64,000 nucleotides of DNA from Mucilaginibacter sp. GTDB taxonomy: Bacteria; Bacteroidota; Bacteroidia; Sphingobacteriales; Sphingobacteriaceae. This document shows, one piece after another, positions 1 to 8,349 of the stretch. Where the stretch lies: contig NZ_JANYGQ010000034.1 of the NCBI RefSeq assembly GCF_025359345.1, forward strand, positions 62,001 through 126,000, read 5' to 3'. Numbering within the stretch: the stretch's first letter is position 1; each line of letters starts with the position of its first letter. The position numbers and the translations under genes were made by a program. The notes below the pieces were generated by a model, which had not been told where the DNA came from, made no database searches, and was given only the letters and a program-made list of their open reading frames with translations.

Positions 1-549
1 TATTGCCTCCACATCAATCGAAGGCTCCTGCAGCGCAATTTTGTTGGCAAAGCCGATTGCTGCTTTTAGTTTATCGATGCCTTCCACTTTGCGCGCCGAA
101 ATGGGAATGACGGGCACGCCGAGTTTTTTGGCAAATAGATCAATATCGATAGTTATCCCTGCCTTTTTCGACAGGTCAATCATATTTAATGCAACGATAA
201 CCGGTATTTTAAGGTCGGCAACCTGGCTGTAGAGCAGTAAATTACGTTTGAGGTTAGTTGCATCAATAATTACGACAACCAAATCGGGTGTGTGGGCATT
301 TGCCTTATCGGCCAATACAGAAAATACAATAGATTCGTCCTGGCTTTTCGGATAAAGACTGTAAGTGCCCGGAAGGTCAATTATTTCGGCCGTGCGGCCA
401 TCAGGCAGGGTGCAAATGCCGGTTTTTTTATCAACCGTTACCCCTGGAAAGTTTCCAATTTTTTGATTTAAACCGGTTAATGTGTTAAAAAGAGTTGACT
501 TACCGGTGTTGGGGTTTCCTACTAGCGCAACTCTTATATCGGCCTTCAA
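1..549 (-). CDS. feoB: Ferrous iron transport protein B (FeoB), N-terminal part; cut by window edge
   Basis: The 183 visible codons are the cytoplasmic G domain of FeoB, the inner-membrane Fe(II) transporter. Seen: P-loop GNPNTGKST near residue 10, GNFPGVTVDKK switch region, DLPGTYSL (G3), NMID (G4) and a SAR G5-like motif. The membrane part lies beyond position 1. The start is taken as TTG at 549, because the in-frame codons upstream are CCA and then a TAA stop, with no ATG available. It lies 11 bases after feoA and is surely co-transcribed from the feoA promoter. Identity is secure; the TTG start is inferred from the frame. Confidence 0.95.
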   Translation of the reverse strand, partial: MKADIRVALVGNPNTGKSTLFNTLTGLNQKIGNFPGVTVDKKTGICTLPDGRTAEIIDLPGTYSLYPKSQDESIVFSVLADKANAHTPDLVVVIIDATNLKRNLLLYSQVADLKIPVIVALNMIDLSKKAGITIDIDLFAKKLGVPVIPISARKVEGIDKLKAAIGFANKIALQEPSIDVEAI

Positions 550-560
550 TGGTTAACGTG

Positions 561-776
561 CTACTGCAGTATAATGGTCGACGCTTCAAATTTCCGGAGG
601 CTGAGCTGGTAACCCGATACGTTGATAGCAATTGGGTCGCCAAGCGGCGCAACGCGCGACACGGTGATTGACTCGCCGGGCAAGCAACCCATTTCCATTA
701 ATTTAACCGACATTTCAAGGTCAGTAAACTCTTTTACAATTCCAATTTCACCGGGTACAAGTTCTGAAAGCGTCAT
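561..776 (-). CDS. feoA: Ferrous iron transport protein A (FeoA)
   Basis: This 71-residue SH3-like protein has the usual FeoA length. It carries the family landmarks LVPGEIGIVKEF at the start, LMEMGCLPGE in the middle and DPIAINVSGYQLSLRK near the end. FeoA is a small cytoplasmic partner thought to regulate or assemble FeoB. It is the first gene of the feoAB operon, with a clear promoter about 20 bases upstream and feoB directly after it. Confidence 0.93.
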   Translation of the reverse strand: MTLSELVPGEIGIVKEFTDLEMSVKLMEMGCLPGESITVSRVAPLGDPIAINVSGYQLSLRKFEASTIILQ

Positions 777-797
777 ATCTTTATTTAAAACTTAGGT

Positions 798-829
798 CAA
801 ATGTAAAGCTTATTTAAATTAAATCCAAA
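798..829 (-). promoter_or_regulatory. Bacteroidota-type promoter of feoAB
   Basis: Read on the minus strand, TTTG (829-826) is followed after 20 bases by TACATTTG (805-798). This matches the Bacteroidota -33/-7 consensus TTTG-N17-20-TAnnTTTG. The feoA ATG begins about 20 bases further on. No Fur-box-like palindrome was recognised beside it. Confidence 0.75.
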
Positions 830-1032
830 TAAGGAGTAGCAAAATTTACATCATGGTGTTAGTTTTACGAAAATGCGCCTGAAATAGTTGTCGGTGCCCG
901 TTTTTACTTAATAATAATTACACCAGGCGTTGTTTTTGCGGGTGCTTCAGCCTTGGCGGTAAAAGGACATCTAAAACGAGCAGGGAGTAGTTGGGGAGTA
1001 AAATTTCATTCAAGAGGCTGACAATTAGCCAA

Positions 1033-1173
1033 TTAAGCCATTCCTGCTTTTGGAAGAACCGTATGGTTTACACTCCCAAAGGTGGGGCAACCGCAACCTT
1101 TATGGAATATACCGCATGAGGAAAGAGCAAGTAACCCAAAGAGCGCTAAAAAGATGAGTTTATTTTTTTTCAT
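1033..1173 (-). CDS. Small predicted lipoprotein, 46 aa
   Basis: A short gene with a positively charged start (MKKNKL), a hydrophobic stretch and the lipobox LALSSC (Cys20). The mature part is only 26 residues with the Cys-rich motif KGCGCPTFGS. It overlaps the end of the vanZ-like gene by 14 bases in another frame, so it looks translationally coupled as the third gene of the gcvH operon. Its function is unknown. The lipobox and tight coupling argue that it is real; the size alone would not. Confidence 0.6.
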   Translation of the reverse strand: MKKNKLIFLALFGLLALSSCGIFHKGCGCPTFGSVNHTVLPKAGMA

Positions 1174-1555
1174 AGCTTGTTGCTTTAAGCATTATAAAGA
1201 TACTAAATGCCGCCATTAAAACCCCTATAATATCGGCGAACAAATCGTTCCACTCGCCGCTTCGCCAGGTAAAGATATATTTTTGCAGTATTTCAATCGT
1301 TCCGCCGTAAATAACAGTAATAACGGTTAGTATTGCTATTGCTTTAACGGATAGAACGACCGGAGTATGTTTCCTTGTATAACCGGCTGTAATGAAAACC
1401 ATCATCACAAAAAACAACCCGCAGTGCACCAGTTTATCAAAGCCCGGGAAAAACAAAGGCGATGCGGAAACTTCGCCCAGCTTAATACTGCAAAGTATTA
1501 AAATAAACAAGGCCCACAAAATTGCGGGCCAGTAATATTTTAAAGCGACTTTCAT
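1160..1555 (-). CDS. VanZ-like family membrane protein
   Basis: 131 residues with about four membrane helices. The VanZ-like signature is visible: FDKLVHCGLFF after the first helix, GGTIEILQKYIFTWRSGEWNDLFADIIGVL in the second half. VanZ homologues in Gram-negatives are of unknown function; the link to teicoplanin resistance applies only to the enterococcal protein. The start overlaps the gcvH stop (TAATG), so it is coupled to gcvH, and its 3' end overlaps the small lipoprotein gene. Confidence 0.8.
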   Translation of the reverse strand: MKVALKYYWPAILWALFILILCSIKLGEVSASPLFFPGFDKLVHCGLFFVMMVFITAGYTRKHTPVVLSVKAIAILTVITVIYGGTIEILQKYIFTWRSGEWNDLFADIIGVLMAAFSIFIMLKATSYEKK

Positions 1556-1935
1556 TAAGCCCCAACAAGCGATTGGTAGCTATCGGCAGATAATAAGGCA
1601 TCAACCGAAGCAGCGTCTGAAACAGTGATTTTAACCATCCAGCCTTCGCCGTACGGATCGGAGTTTACCAGTTCGGGCTGTTTATCCAGCGCTGGGTTAA
1701 CCTCATTAATTGTACCGGCTACCGGCATAAAAAGGTCAGATACGGTTTTAACCGCCTCAACAGTGCCAAAAACTTCATCTTTGGCTACTTCCTTACCTAA
1801 CGAATTAATATCGATATAAACTATGTCACCAAGTTCGCGCTGTGCAAATTCGGTAATGCCTATGTATGCAACATCGCCTTCAACTCTTATCCACTCGTGG
1901 TCTTTGGTGTACTTTAATCCTGCCGGAAATTCCAT
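1555..1935 (-). CDS. gcvH: Glycine cleavage system H protein
   Basis: This is the lipoyl carrier that shuttles the aminomethyl group between the P, T and L proteins of glycine cleavage. At 126 residues it has the normal length. The lipoyl lysine lies in FGTVEAVKTVSDLFMPVAG, with the family start YTKDHEWIRVEGD and the end EGWMVKI. The gcvP and gcvT genes are not in the window. It leads an operon with the vanZ-like gene and the small lipoprotein. Confidence 0.97.
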   Translation of the reverse strand: MEFPAGLKYTKDHEWIRVEGDVAYIGITEFAQRELGDIVYIDINSLGKEVAKDEVFGTVEAVKTVSDLFMPVAGTINEVNPALDKQPELVNSDPYGEGWMVKITVSDAASVDALLSADSYQSLVGA

Positions 1936-1956
1936 GATTTTTTTGATTTAATGGGT

Positions 1957-1986
1957 CAAAAATAATAAAACTTTAAGCTAACGCAA
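1957..1986 (-). promoter_or_regulatory. Bacteroidota-type promoter of gcvH
   Basis: On the minus strand TTG (1986-1984), a 19-base spacer and TATTTTTG (1964-1957) match the -33/-7 consensus. It sits about 22 bases before the gcvH ATG. No glycine-riboswitch-like structure fits in the short leader. Confidence 0.75.
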
Positions 1987-2091
1987 TAGGTAACAATTTA
2001 ATAAATTGATTGCTGGCATGTCACCCGACTTTATTAATAGAAACTAAACGAAGTCTGCTTTGTTTATAATGTCCTTAACAACATCAAATTT

Positions 2092-2667
2092 ATGAAAAAG
2101 CTAAGCCTGTGGATTTCGGTTATAATCATTGCCCTATCCGCTAACGCGTGTAAAAACAACAAGCACGACAGCGTGTCAAAAGCCGATAGCCTTAATAAAG
2201 TGAAAGACACTACCAAAAGTTTAAGCATAGCTGTTGACCGGGTTGATGCCGAATTTACTGTTAAAGCAGCCAGCGGCGGCATGGCCGAAGTGGAACTTGG
2301 CAAACTGGCGCAGCAAAAGGGAGTAAGCAAGCAGGTTAAAAACTTTGGAGCCATGATGGTAACAGACCACTCAAAAATTAATGATTTTATAAGGGCGCTG
2401 GCTGTAACCAAAAATATATCTATCCCAAAAGCACCCGGTGCACGTGATCATAAGGCTATCGGCAAACTCGCAGGAAAATCGGGGAAAGCGTTTGATAAGG
2501 CTTACATTAATAGCATGATTGACGACCACAAAGCTGATATCAAATTATTTGAAACAGCCGCCAAAAAATGTATCGATCCTGATGTTAAATCCTTTGCGGT
2601 AAAAAATCTCCCTATTTTGCAGGAACACCTGGATGCTATCAGTGCGATAAAAGACAGCATGGAATAG
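2092..2667 (+). CDS. DUF4142 family lipoprotein
   Basis: 191 residues. The signal peptide ends in a lipobox (LSANAC), followed by a charged linker. The DUF4142 ferritin-like four-helix region has conserved pieces ASGGMAEVELGKLAQQKG, FGAMMVTDHSKIND and MIDDHKADIKLFE. DUF4142 proteins are exported and of unclear role; His/Asp/Glu positions on the helices suggest metal binding in some members, but that is not shown here. It stands alone, convergent with lepB. Confidence 0.85.
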   Translation: MKKLSLWISVIIIALSANACKNNKHDSVSKADSLNKVKDTTKSLSIAVDRVDAEFTVKAASGGMAEVELGKLAQQKGVSKQVKNFGAMMVTDHSKINDFIRALAVTKNISIPKAPGARDHKAIGKLAGKSGKAFDKAYINSMIDDHKADIKLFETAAKKCIDPDVKSFAVKNLPILQEHLDAISAIKDSME

Positions 2668-2714
2668 GGTTAAGAACCAAGAGCCGGGAATCAAGTGGAC
2701 CGGGAAATCGCAGC

Positions 2715-3821
2715 TTAATTAATAGTCCTGAAGATCCGGTTCCACCTTATTTTGTCGAAAAACGTACCGGCCGAATCAATGCTCATCCAGGTTATCATGG
2801 CTTTTCCTACCACGTGGTCTTCCGGCACATAGCCCCAAAAGCGCGAGTCGAGCGAGTTATGACGGTTATCGCCCATCATCCAGTAATAGTTCATTTTAAA
2901 GGTATAGGTATCCGCCTTTTTGCCGTTGATTAAAACCTCTTTCCCTTTTACCTCCACCTTATTGTTTTCATAAAGCTCTATTGCCCTGCGGTATAAGACC
3001 ATGGTCGAGTCGTTTAGCGGAACTGTCCAGCCGCGTTTTGGCATCACCAGGGGGCCGAAGTTGTCCTGGTTCCATTTAAATTTTTCGTTATGAGGAAAAA
3101 CGGTGGCATCATAGTCACCGGGTGTCTGTACAACGGGAGTTACGCTTTTTATATTGCTAAACCCCTTCAACGTCGCAAGGCTCGATTTGGGAACCGTCAT
3201 CGCATAAGTGCTGGCGTTTTGTCCCAATACTTCTATATTCAAATCTTTAAGTCCCTGCGGGTTAATATCGGTACCGTTGGTAACAACCTCGTACGTTGTT
3301 TGTGATTTTTCGGCGTTTGGTGCAGCTTTTCCATTAATATATACCTGCCCGTTTACAATGGTCAGCCTGTCGCCCGGTGTAGCCTGGCAGCGTTTTATAA
3401 GGTTGGTGCGTGCGTCGACTGGTCTTTTATAACTTGGATCAGCTTCTTCTGGTTTATTAAAAACCACGACGTCGCCTTTTTTAACTTCAGTTAAACCCGG
3501 TAGGCGGAAGTAGGGAAGTTTAATACCATCCCAATAGGTTTTAATGCTATCTTTTGTAATTGTCGATTCTAAAAAAGGGACTGAAACCGGCGTAAACGGC
3601 ATCCTTGGGCCGTAGCTTATTTTACTTACAAACAGGTAATCGCCGGTAAGCAGGGTGCCTTTCATCGAGTCCGATGGAATTGCATAAGCCGAAAACAACA
3701 AACCGCGGATAATGGTAGATGCAATTAATGCAAATAGTATCGCATCAACCCACTCGCGTGTTTTTGTTTTTTTGGGCTTAATGCCGTTGGCTTTTTTAGT
3801 AAAAGGCAGCTTCCATTTCAT
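2715..3821 (-). CDS. lepB: Signal peptidase I (Bacteroidota type, long)
   Basis: A 368-residue inner-membrane serine peptidase that removes signal peptides from exported proteins. There is one N-terminal membrane helix after the basic start. The catalytic Ser is in AIPSDSMKGTLL and the Lys region in NLIKRCQATPGDRL. The C-terminal box MGDNRHNSLDSRFWGYVP is intact. The large insertion between the Lys region and the C-terminal box is typical of Bacteroidota LepB. Confidence 0.95.
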   Translation of the reverse strand: MKWKLPFTKKANGIKPKKTKTREWVDAILFALIASTIIRGLLFSAYAIPSDSMKGTLLTGDYLFVSKISYGPRMPFTPVSVPFLESTITKDSIKTYWDGIKLPYFRLPGLTEVKKGDVVVFNKPEEADPSYKRPVDARTNLIKRCQATPGDRLTIVNGQVYINGKAAPNAEKSQTTYEVVTNGTDINPQGLKDLNIEVLGQNASTYAMTVPKSSLATLKGFSNIKSVTPVVQTPGDYDATVFPHNEKFKWNQDNFGPLVMPKRGWTVPLNDSTMVLYRRAIELYENNKVEVKGKEVLINGKKADTYTFKMNYYWMMGDNRHNSLDSRFWGYVPEDHVVGKAMITWMSIDSAGTFFDKIRWNRIFRTIN

Positions 3822-3982
3822 AGCAAAAGGTTTTTGTAAATGGTTTGACGCACAGGATTATGGTTTGTTACAATTTGCTCCTTTAAAAACTGAGACAATG
3901 CTGTCGGCGATTTCGTCATTAAAAATTGGCGTTTGGTGTTTTTAAATGGGCGATACATGCAAACCTGTTATATATTTAGGCA

Positions 3983-5041
3983 ATGAAACGCAAGTATGTA
4001 ATTTTATTGCACACAGTTTTCTGGGTTTTGTACCTGGCGAATAACGTTTGGAGCTCCATTTCGAGAGCGATACTTACGGGGCATAAAAGCACTCTCCTTA
4101 ACTTTCCTCTGTTTACTAAATACCTGGTTGTGGAAACAGGGTATATAATTATCCCCTTAGCATGTTTTTACGCTGCCTGTTTATTGGTGGCCCCGCAAAT
4201 AACCGTTAAAAAAAGCTATGGTAAGGCGGCGCTGTTCACCCTGCTAACGGCGCTATTTATCATCGTTTACAGGTACGCGCTGGAATATTATTTCTTTTTG
4301 CCGGTACTTGGCTTTGATAATTACAACGGCAACGCCTGGCCTGCCGGCAGGTACATAACCAACATCCTGCTTTTTTATTTCCCAAGTTATTTTATATACG
4401 GGCTGATGTATTTTTTTATAACCGACTGGTACAAAAACCGACACTGGCAGCAAGAACTTGAAAAGGAAAAAGCTGCTGCTGAACTAACCTTTTTACGATC
4501 GCAGTTAAACCCCCATTTTTTGTTCAACAGCATCAATGATATTTACTCGCTCACTTACCAGCAGTCGGACCAGGCACCGGCTGCTTTGCTAAAACTGTCG
4601 GACATATTGCGTTATATGCTGCGCGAAGGCGGGCAGGATACCATGCCGCTGCAAAGCGAAGTTAAATACCTTGAAAACGTAATTGAACTGCAGCGCATCA
4701 GCACCAAGGGCGCCGCCAGTATTAATTTCAATATTGAAGGGTATATTGGCGGGCAAAAAATAGCCACATTGCTTTTAATTGCCTTTGTTGAAAACGCTTT
4801 TAAACATGGCATATTAACCGACCCGGAAAACCCTGTTGACATTAGCCTAGCGGCCACGAATGACAAAATTGACTTTTACGTGCACAATAAAAAGAATGAC
4901 CATCAAAAAGATAAAACACCGGGCATAGGCTTAAACAATGTGCACCGGCGGCTTGCATTAATGTACCCCGGAAAACACAGGTTGGTAATTACTGATGATG
5001 CCGGATTTTATACCGTTACTTTAAATCTGAAGGTAATATGA
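3983..5041 (+). CDS. LytS-type sensor histidine kinase
   Basis: 352 residues. About four membrane helices (roughly 8-150) are followed by a His_kinase domain of the LytS/YehU family. The phospho-acceptor is H178 in QLNPHFLFNSIND. The ATP-binding end shows FVENAFKHG and GIGLNNVHRRL. The sensed signal is unknown. It overlaps the LytTR regulator by four bases (ATGA), the standard Bacteroidota kinase/regulator pair. Confidence 0.9.
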   Translation: MKRKYVILLHTVFWVLYLANNVWSSISRAILTGHKSTLLNFPLFTKYLVVETGYIIIPLACFYAACLLVAPQITVKKSYGKAALFTLLTALFIIVYRYALEYYFFLPVLGFDNYNGNAWPAGRYITNILLFYFPSYFIYGLMYFFITDWYKNRHWQQELEKEKAAAELTFLRSQLNPHFLFNSINDIYSLTYQQSDQAPAALLKLSDILRYMLREGGQDTMPLQSEVKYLENVIELQRISTKGAASINFNIEGYIGGQKIATLLLIAFVENAFKHGILTDPENPVDISLAATNDKIDFYVHNKKNDHQKDKTPGIGLNNVHRRLALMYPGKHRLVITDDAGFYTVTLNLKVI

Positions 5042-5757
5042 AACTAAGATGCCTGGTAGTTGATGATAAGCCTTTGGCCATTGATGTGCTGGCCGACTAC
5101 GCCGGCAAAGTTCGGTTTTTAGACTTGGTTGCCACTACAACAAACCCAATTGAAGGGTTAAATATTGTGAGGGAACAAAACATCGACCTTGTTTTTTTAG
5201 ATATCCAAATGCCGGAGCTTAATGGGATGCAGTTTATTAAATTAGCAGGCAAGCAATGCAAAATAGTGCTTACCACCGCCTATGCCGACTATGCGCTTGA
5301 CGGTTTTGAACACGATGTGGTCGACTACATTTTAAAGCCTATTGCTTTTGAACGATTTTACCGGGCGGCCGAAAAGGCATTAAATTTATCCTTACACAAA
5401 CCAACGCCAGGCAACGAAAGTCCGCTTGTCTCGCAACAACCACCACCAGAGTACTTATTTGTAAAAACAGAACATCGCATCCAAAAAATAAACCTGGCTG
5501 ATATTTTATACGTCGAGGCGCTGCAAAACTATGTATCGCTTAATACCACAAACGGCCGCGTGATGAGTTTGCAGCCTTTAAAGAAAATTGAAGAACAACT
5601 GCCGGCTGCAGAATTTGTTCGGGTGCATAAGTCCTATATCGTATCGTTAAGGCATATCGGCTCAGTTGAACGCAGCCGGATATTTATTGGCGATACTATT
5701 ATACCTGTTGAGGATAGCTACCGGGAAGGGTTTTACAAGTTGATAGACAAAGGCTGA
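5038..5757 (+). CDS. LytTR-family response regulator
   Basis: 239 residues: a receiver domain (about 1-120) and a LytTR DNA-binding domain (about 138-239). The phospho-acceptor Asp55 is in LVFLDIQMPEL, the acidic pocket is D9-D10 and the conserved Lys is in YILKP. The pocket reads VVDDKPLA where DDE is usual, a mild variation. LytTR landmarks: YVEALQNYV and VHKSYIVSL. It is coupled to the upstream kinase and converges on the next gene with one base between stops. Confidence 0.92.
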   Translation: MKLRCLVVDDKPLAIDVLADYAGKVRFLDLVATTTNPIEGLNIVREQNIDLVFLDIQMPELNGMQFIKLAGKQCKIVLTTAYADYALDGFEHDVVDYILKPIAFERFYRAAEKALNLSLHKPTPGNESPLVSQQPPPEYLFVKTEHRIQKINLADILYVEALQNYVSLNTTNGRVMSLQPLKKIEEQLPAAEFVRVHKSYIVSLRHIGSVERSRIFIGDTIIPVEDSYREGFYKLIDKG

Positions 5758-5758
5758 A

Positions 5759-6757
5759 TTAATACTCCAGCCACTTGTTCAGCTTCAAATTAACCTTGTT
5801 GCCTTCGGCGTATTTGCCGAACTGGTCGTTAAGTACGCGGATGGTTACGCCGTTGTACTCAAGTATTAAATCCTCATAACAACCTTTAAATAACACCTGC
5901 GTTACTTCCCAGTCGTTGTTGGTCCAGGTCTTAACGGTTTCAATCCATTCGGGGTAGATCACTACGTGTTCGGATTTTGTTTTCAGTCCACAAATTTTTG
6001 CTTCAGCAGCGGTTAGTACTGTGCAATTGGTTAGCAACCGGGCGGTGTACAGATTTTTCGGGGCCTGGTACATTTCTTTAGGATTTCCTAACTCAAGGAT
6101 GTTACCGTCTTTCAGCACGATCAATTCATCAGCCATTGAAAGCACTTCGGCCGGGTCGTGCGATACAATGATTACGGTAAGGCCGGTTTCTTTAACAATC
6201 CGCCTGATATCCTGCTGCAAGCCCTCGCGGAACGAGGTATCAACCTGGTTAAAAGGCTCGTCAAGCAAAAGCACGTCCGGGCTGGTTATCAATGCACGGG
6301 CTATGGCTACCCGCTGCCTTTCGCCCCCGCTAAGGTCGGCTACCCGTTTATCGGCAATGCCGGTCATTTTTAGCTGGGTAAGCATTTGTTCGGTTTTCTG
6401 TTGTTTGGCTTTAAGGTCGGTGCTGGGCAGCATAATTGCTACGTTATCACGAACCTTGGCAAAAAGGTTCAAATCGTCCGATTGCTGGGTGACCATTTTC
6501 ATCGAGTCGTGGCCGGGTATCAGCTTTTCCTCCGGCCCCCAAATGCGTTCGCCTTTAAATTTTACTGTGCCGTTATCCGGCGACAATAAACCATACAGCA
6601 ACTTTAACAGCGTACTTTTCCCACTGCCGCTTTCACCAATAATAGCGGTTATAAGTCCTTGATTTATGGTTAAATCTGTTTTATTAATTCCCGAGTTTTG
6701 TGCACCAGGGTATACCTTGCTTACCGAAACCGCCTGCAAAAAGGGTGTATTTGCCAT
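5759..6757 (-). CDS. ABC transporter ATP-binding protein, orphan
   Basis: 332 residues from the ATG at 6757. The frame stays open to 6823, but family similarity begins at TPFLQAVSVSKVYPG, so the internal start is preferred. Walker A GESGSGKST, signature LSGGERQ and Walker B LLLDEP are all present, with the switch His in VSHDPAE. The C-terminal hundred residues form a TOBE-like regulatory domain, as in PotA/CysA-type importers. No permease or binding protein lies nearby, so the substrate cannot be assigned. Confidence 0.85.
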   Translation of the reverse strand: MANTPFLQAVSVSKVYPGAQNSGINKTDLTINQGLITAIIGESGSGKSTLLKLLYGLLSPDNGTVKFKGERIWGPEEKLIPGHDSMKMVTQQSDDLNLFAKVRDNVAIMLPSTDLKAKQQKTEQMLTQLKMTGIADKRVADLSGGERQRVAIARALITSPDVLLLDEPFNQVDTSFREGLQQDIRRIVKETGLTVIIVSHDPAEVLSMADELIVLKDGNILELGNPKEMYQAPKNLYTARLLTNCTVLTAAEAKICGLKTKSEHVVIYPEWIETVKTWTNNDWEVTQVLFKGCYEDLILEYNGVTIRVLNDQFGKYAEGNKVNLKLNKWLEY

Positions 6758-6866
6758 CGGCGGTAAAGATAAACTAAGATTTTTAGGATTAAAAGATTGC
6801 GGGATTTTTAATCCTATTTTCAAGAAATCCTATAATCCAACCAATCCTATAAATCTTAGTTTAGTT

Positions 6867-7583
6867 TTACGCAGCCTTCGAAATATATTTCACCAAACTC
6901 CTTTTTGCCACCGGCAGCAGGGTTTGCTCGAGCGGGAAGGTGATATCGCTTTGCACATAATAAACTGCGGGGTTAGGCATGTATTGGTTGCGGCGGATGA
7001 GGTTGAGCTTTAAGGCCTCCGGCGTATTCAAAATACTTTCCTCATAGGTGTCAATAAAATTAATGTTGATGCCGCGGTACTTATCGTCCTTGTTTTCAAA
7101 TATGGTTATGTTATACTCGTAAATAAAGTTGGTGCGTTGGCGGCCATTGCGAAGCGAAAAGTAGCCATTGAACGGTTGCAGCGGCACAATGCCCACAGGG
7201 TCGATATTTAGCTGGCTTTCCACAAAATCGTAGATCTCTTTGCCGGTTTGTATAGCTGGGTCCATCTTTTGCAGTGCGTAGGCTATTATCTGTTCAATTT
7301 CGCGCATCGAGCTGTCATCGTCCACAATTTTTTGATACGTGAGTTTTACAGCGGCAATGTCGGCCTGGGTTAAACGCTGTGGAAATGCCTGCTGCAGCAT
7401 GCTTTTGTTCTTCTTGAAATACAGTAGATTGTTGTAATGAAATATTAAATCGGTAAGGTTGGGGTAAAGTTTACTCTTGTCGAAATAGCGATTTATCTCT
7501 TGCAGATAGTCGAGCAGGATATACTTTTTATACTCAAAATCGATAGAACCTTCTATAAACCAGTTAATGCCTAATGATTTCAT
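6867..7583 (-). CDS. Conserved hypothetical protein, 238 aa
   Basis: I do not recognise a named family. The protein is soluble-looking, with no signal peptide or membrane helix. The N-terminal half is mostly helical with many Tyr and Lys. The C-terminal half, from about FNGYFSLRNGRQRTN onward, reads as strands. It lies on the minus strand just upstream of the ABC ATPase gene (gap 109 bases) and divergent from the methyltransferase gene. Coding by length and codon pattern; function unknown. Confidence 0.75.
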   Translation of the reverse strand: MKSLGINWFIEGSIDFEYKKYILLDYLQEINRYFDKSKLYPNLTDLIFHYNNLLYFKKNKSMLQQAFPQRLTQADIAAVKLTYQKIVDDDSSMREIEQIIAYALQKMDPAIQTGKEIYDFVESQLNIDPVGIVPLQPFNGYFSLRNGRQRTNFIYEYNITIFENKDDKYRGININFIDTYEESILNTPEALKLNLIRRNQYMPNPAVYYVQSDITFPLEQTLLPVAKRSLVKYISKAA

Positions 7584-7638
7584 ATTTTCAATTCCCTTTC
7601 AATAGCTTAAATTAAACAAAAAACAGCAATTTTGCAAT

Positions 7639-8349
7639 ATGCCTTTAGGAACACTTTATTTAATACCCGTACCCCTTGCCGACGATGCCGCTGCGAAGTC
7701 ATTCACCCCTTACCTTGTTGATACCATAAACAGTATTAAAGAATACATTGTGGAGAATGAAAAAACGGCCCGCAGGTTTTTAAAAGAGGCCGGGTTAAAA
7801 ACACCACAAAGCGAGCTGGTGATACACGATTATGGCAAACATAACCGTGCTGACGGCACAGCCGAGTTTTTTAAAGGACTACAAGCAGGCAACGACGTTG
7901 GCCTGATGAGCGAAGCAGGCTGCCCCGGCGTTGCCGATCCGGGCGCCGAGTTGGTAGAAAAGGCTCACCGCATGGGTATAAAAGTTGTTCCTTTGGTTGG
8001 CCCAAGCTCTATTTTAATGGCGCTGATGGCATCAGGCTTTAGCGGGCAAAGTTTTACATTTCATGGTTATTTACCTATAGACAAGGCAGCACGCAGTAAA
8101 AAGATAAAAGAGCTGGAAATACTTTCCGAAAAAAACGACCAAACGCAGCTATTTATCGAAACGCCTTTCCGCAACAACCCTATGCTGGAAGAGATTTTGA
8201 AAACAGCGCACCCCAAAACACGTTTATGTATAGCGTGCGATATAACCGCAGCAACAGAATTTATACAAACAAAAACCATTGCCGACTGGCAAAAGAAAGC
8301 GCCCGAATTGCATAAACGGCCCGCAATTTTTTTAATATATCACAGATAA
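7639..8349 (+). CDS. SAM-dependent methyltransferase, tetrapyrrole methylase fold (RsmI-like)
   Basis: 236 residues of the TP_methylase fold. Motifs seen: GTLYLIPVPL at the start, LMSEAGCPGVADPG, and VVPLVGPSSILMALMASGFSG. These resemble RsmI, the 16S rRNA C1402 ribose methyltransferase. The protein is shorter than typical RsmI and differs at the N-terminus, where RsmI has a TPIGNL-type motif and this has IPVPLADD. It may be the RsmI paralogue common in Bacteroidota, with an unknown target. The next gene starts right at its stop. Confidence 0.8.
   Translation: MPLGTLYLIPVPLADDAAAKSFTPYLVDTINSIKEYIVENEKTARRFLKEAGLKTPQSELVIHDYGKHNRADGTAEFFKGLQAGNDVGLMSEAGCPGVADPGAELVEKAHRMGIKVVPLVGPSSILMALMASGFSGQSFTFHGYLPIDKAARSKKIKELEILSEKNDQTQLFIETPFRNNPMLEEILKTAHPKTRLCIACDITAATEFIQTKTIADWQKKAPELHKRPAIFLIYHR

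Noticed and set aside
6758..6823. 22-codon N-terminal extension of the ABC ATPase
   Set aside because: The family begins after the ATG at 6757; the extension has no counterpart in such proteins.
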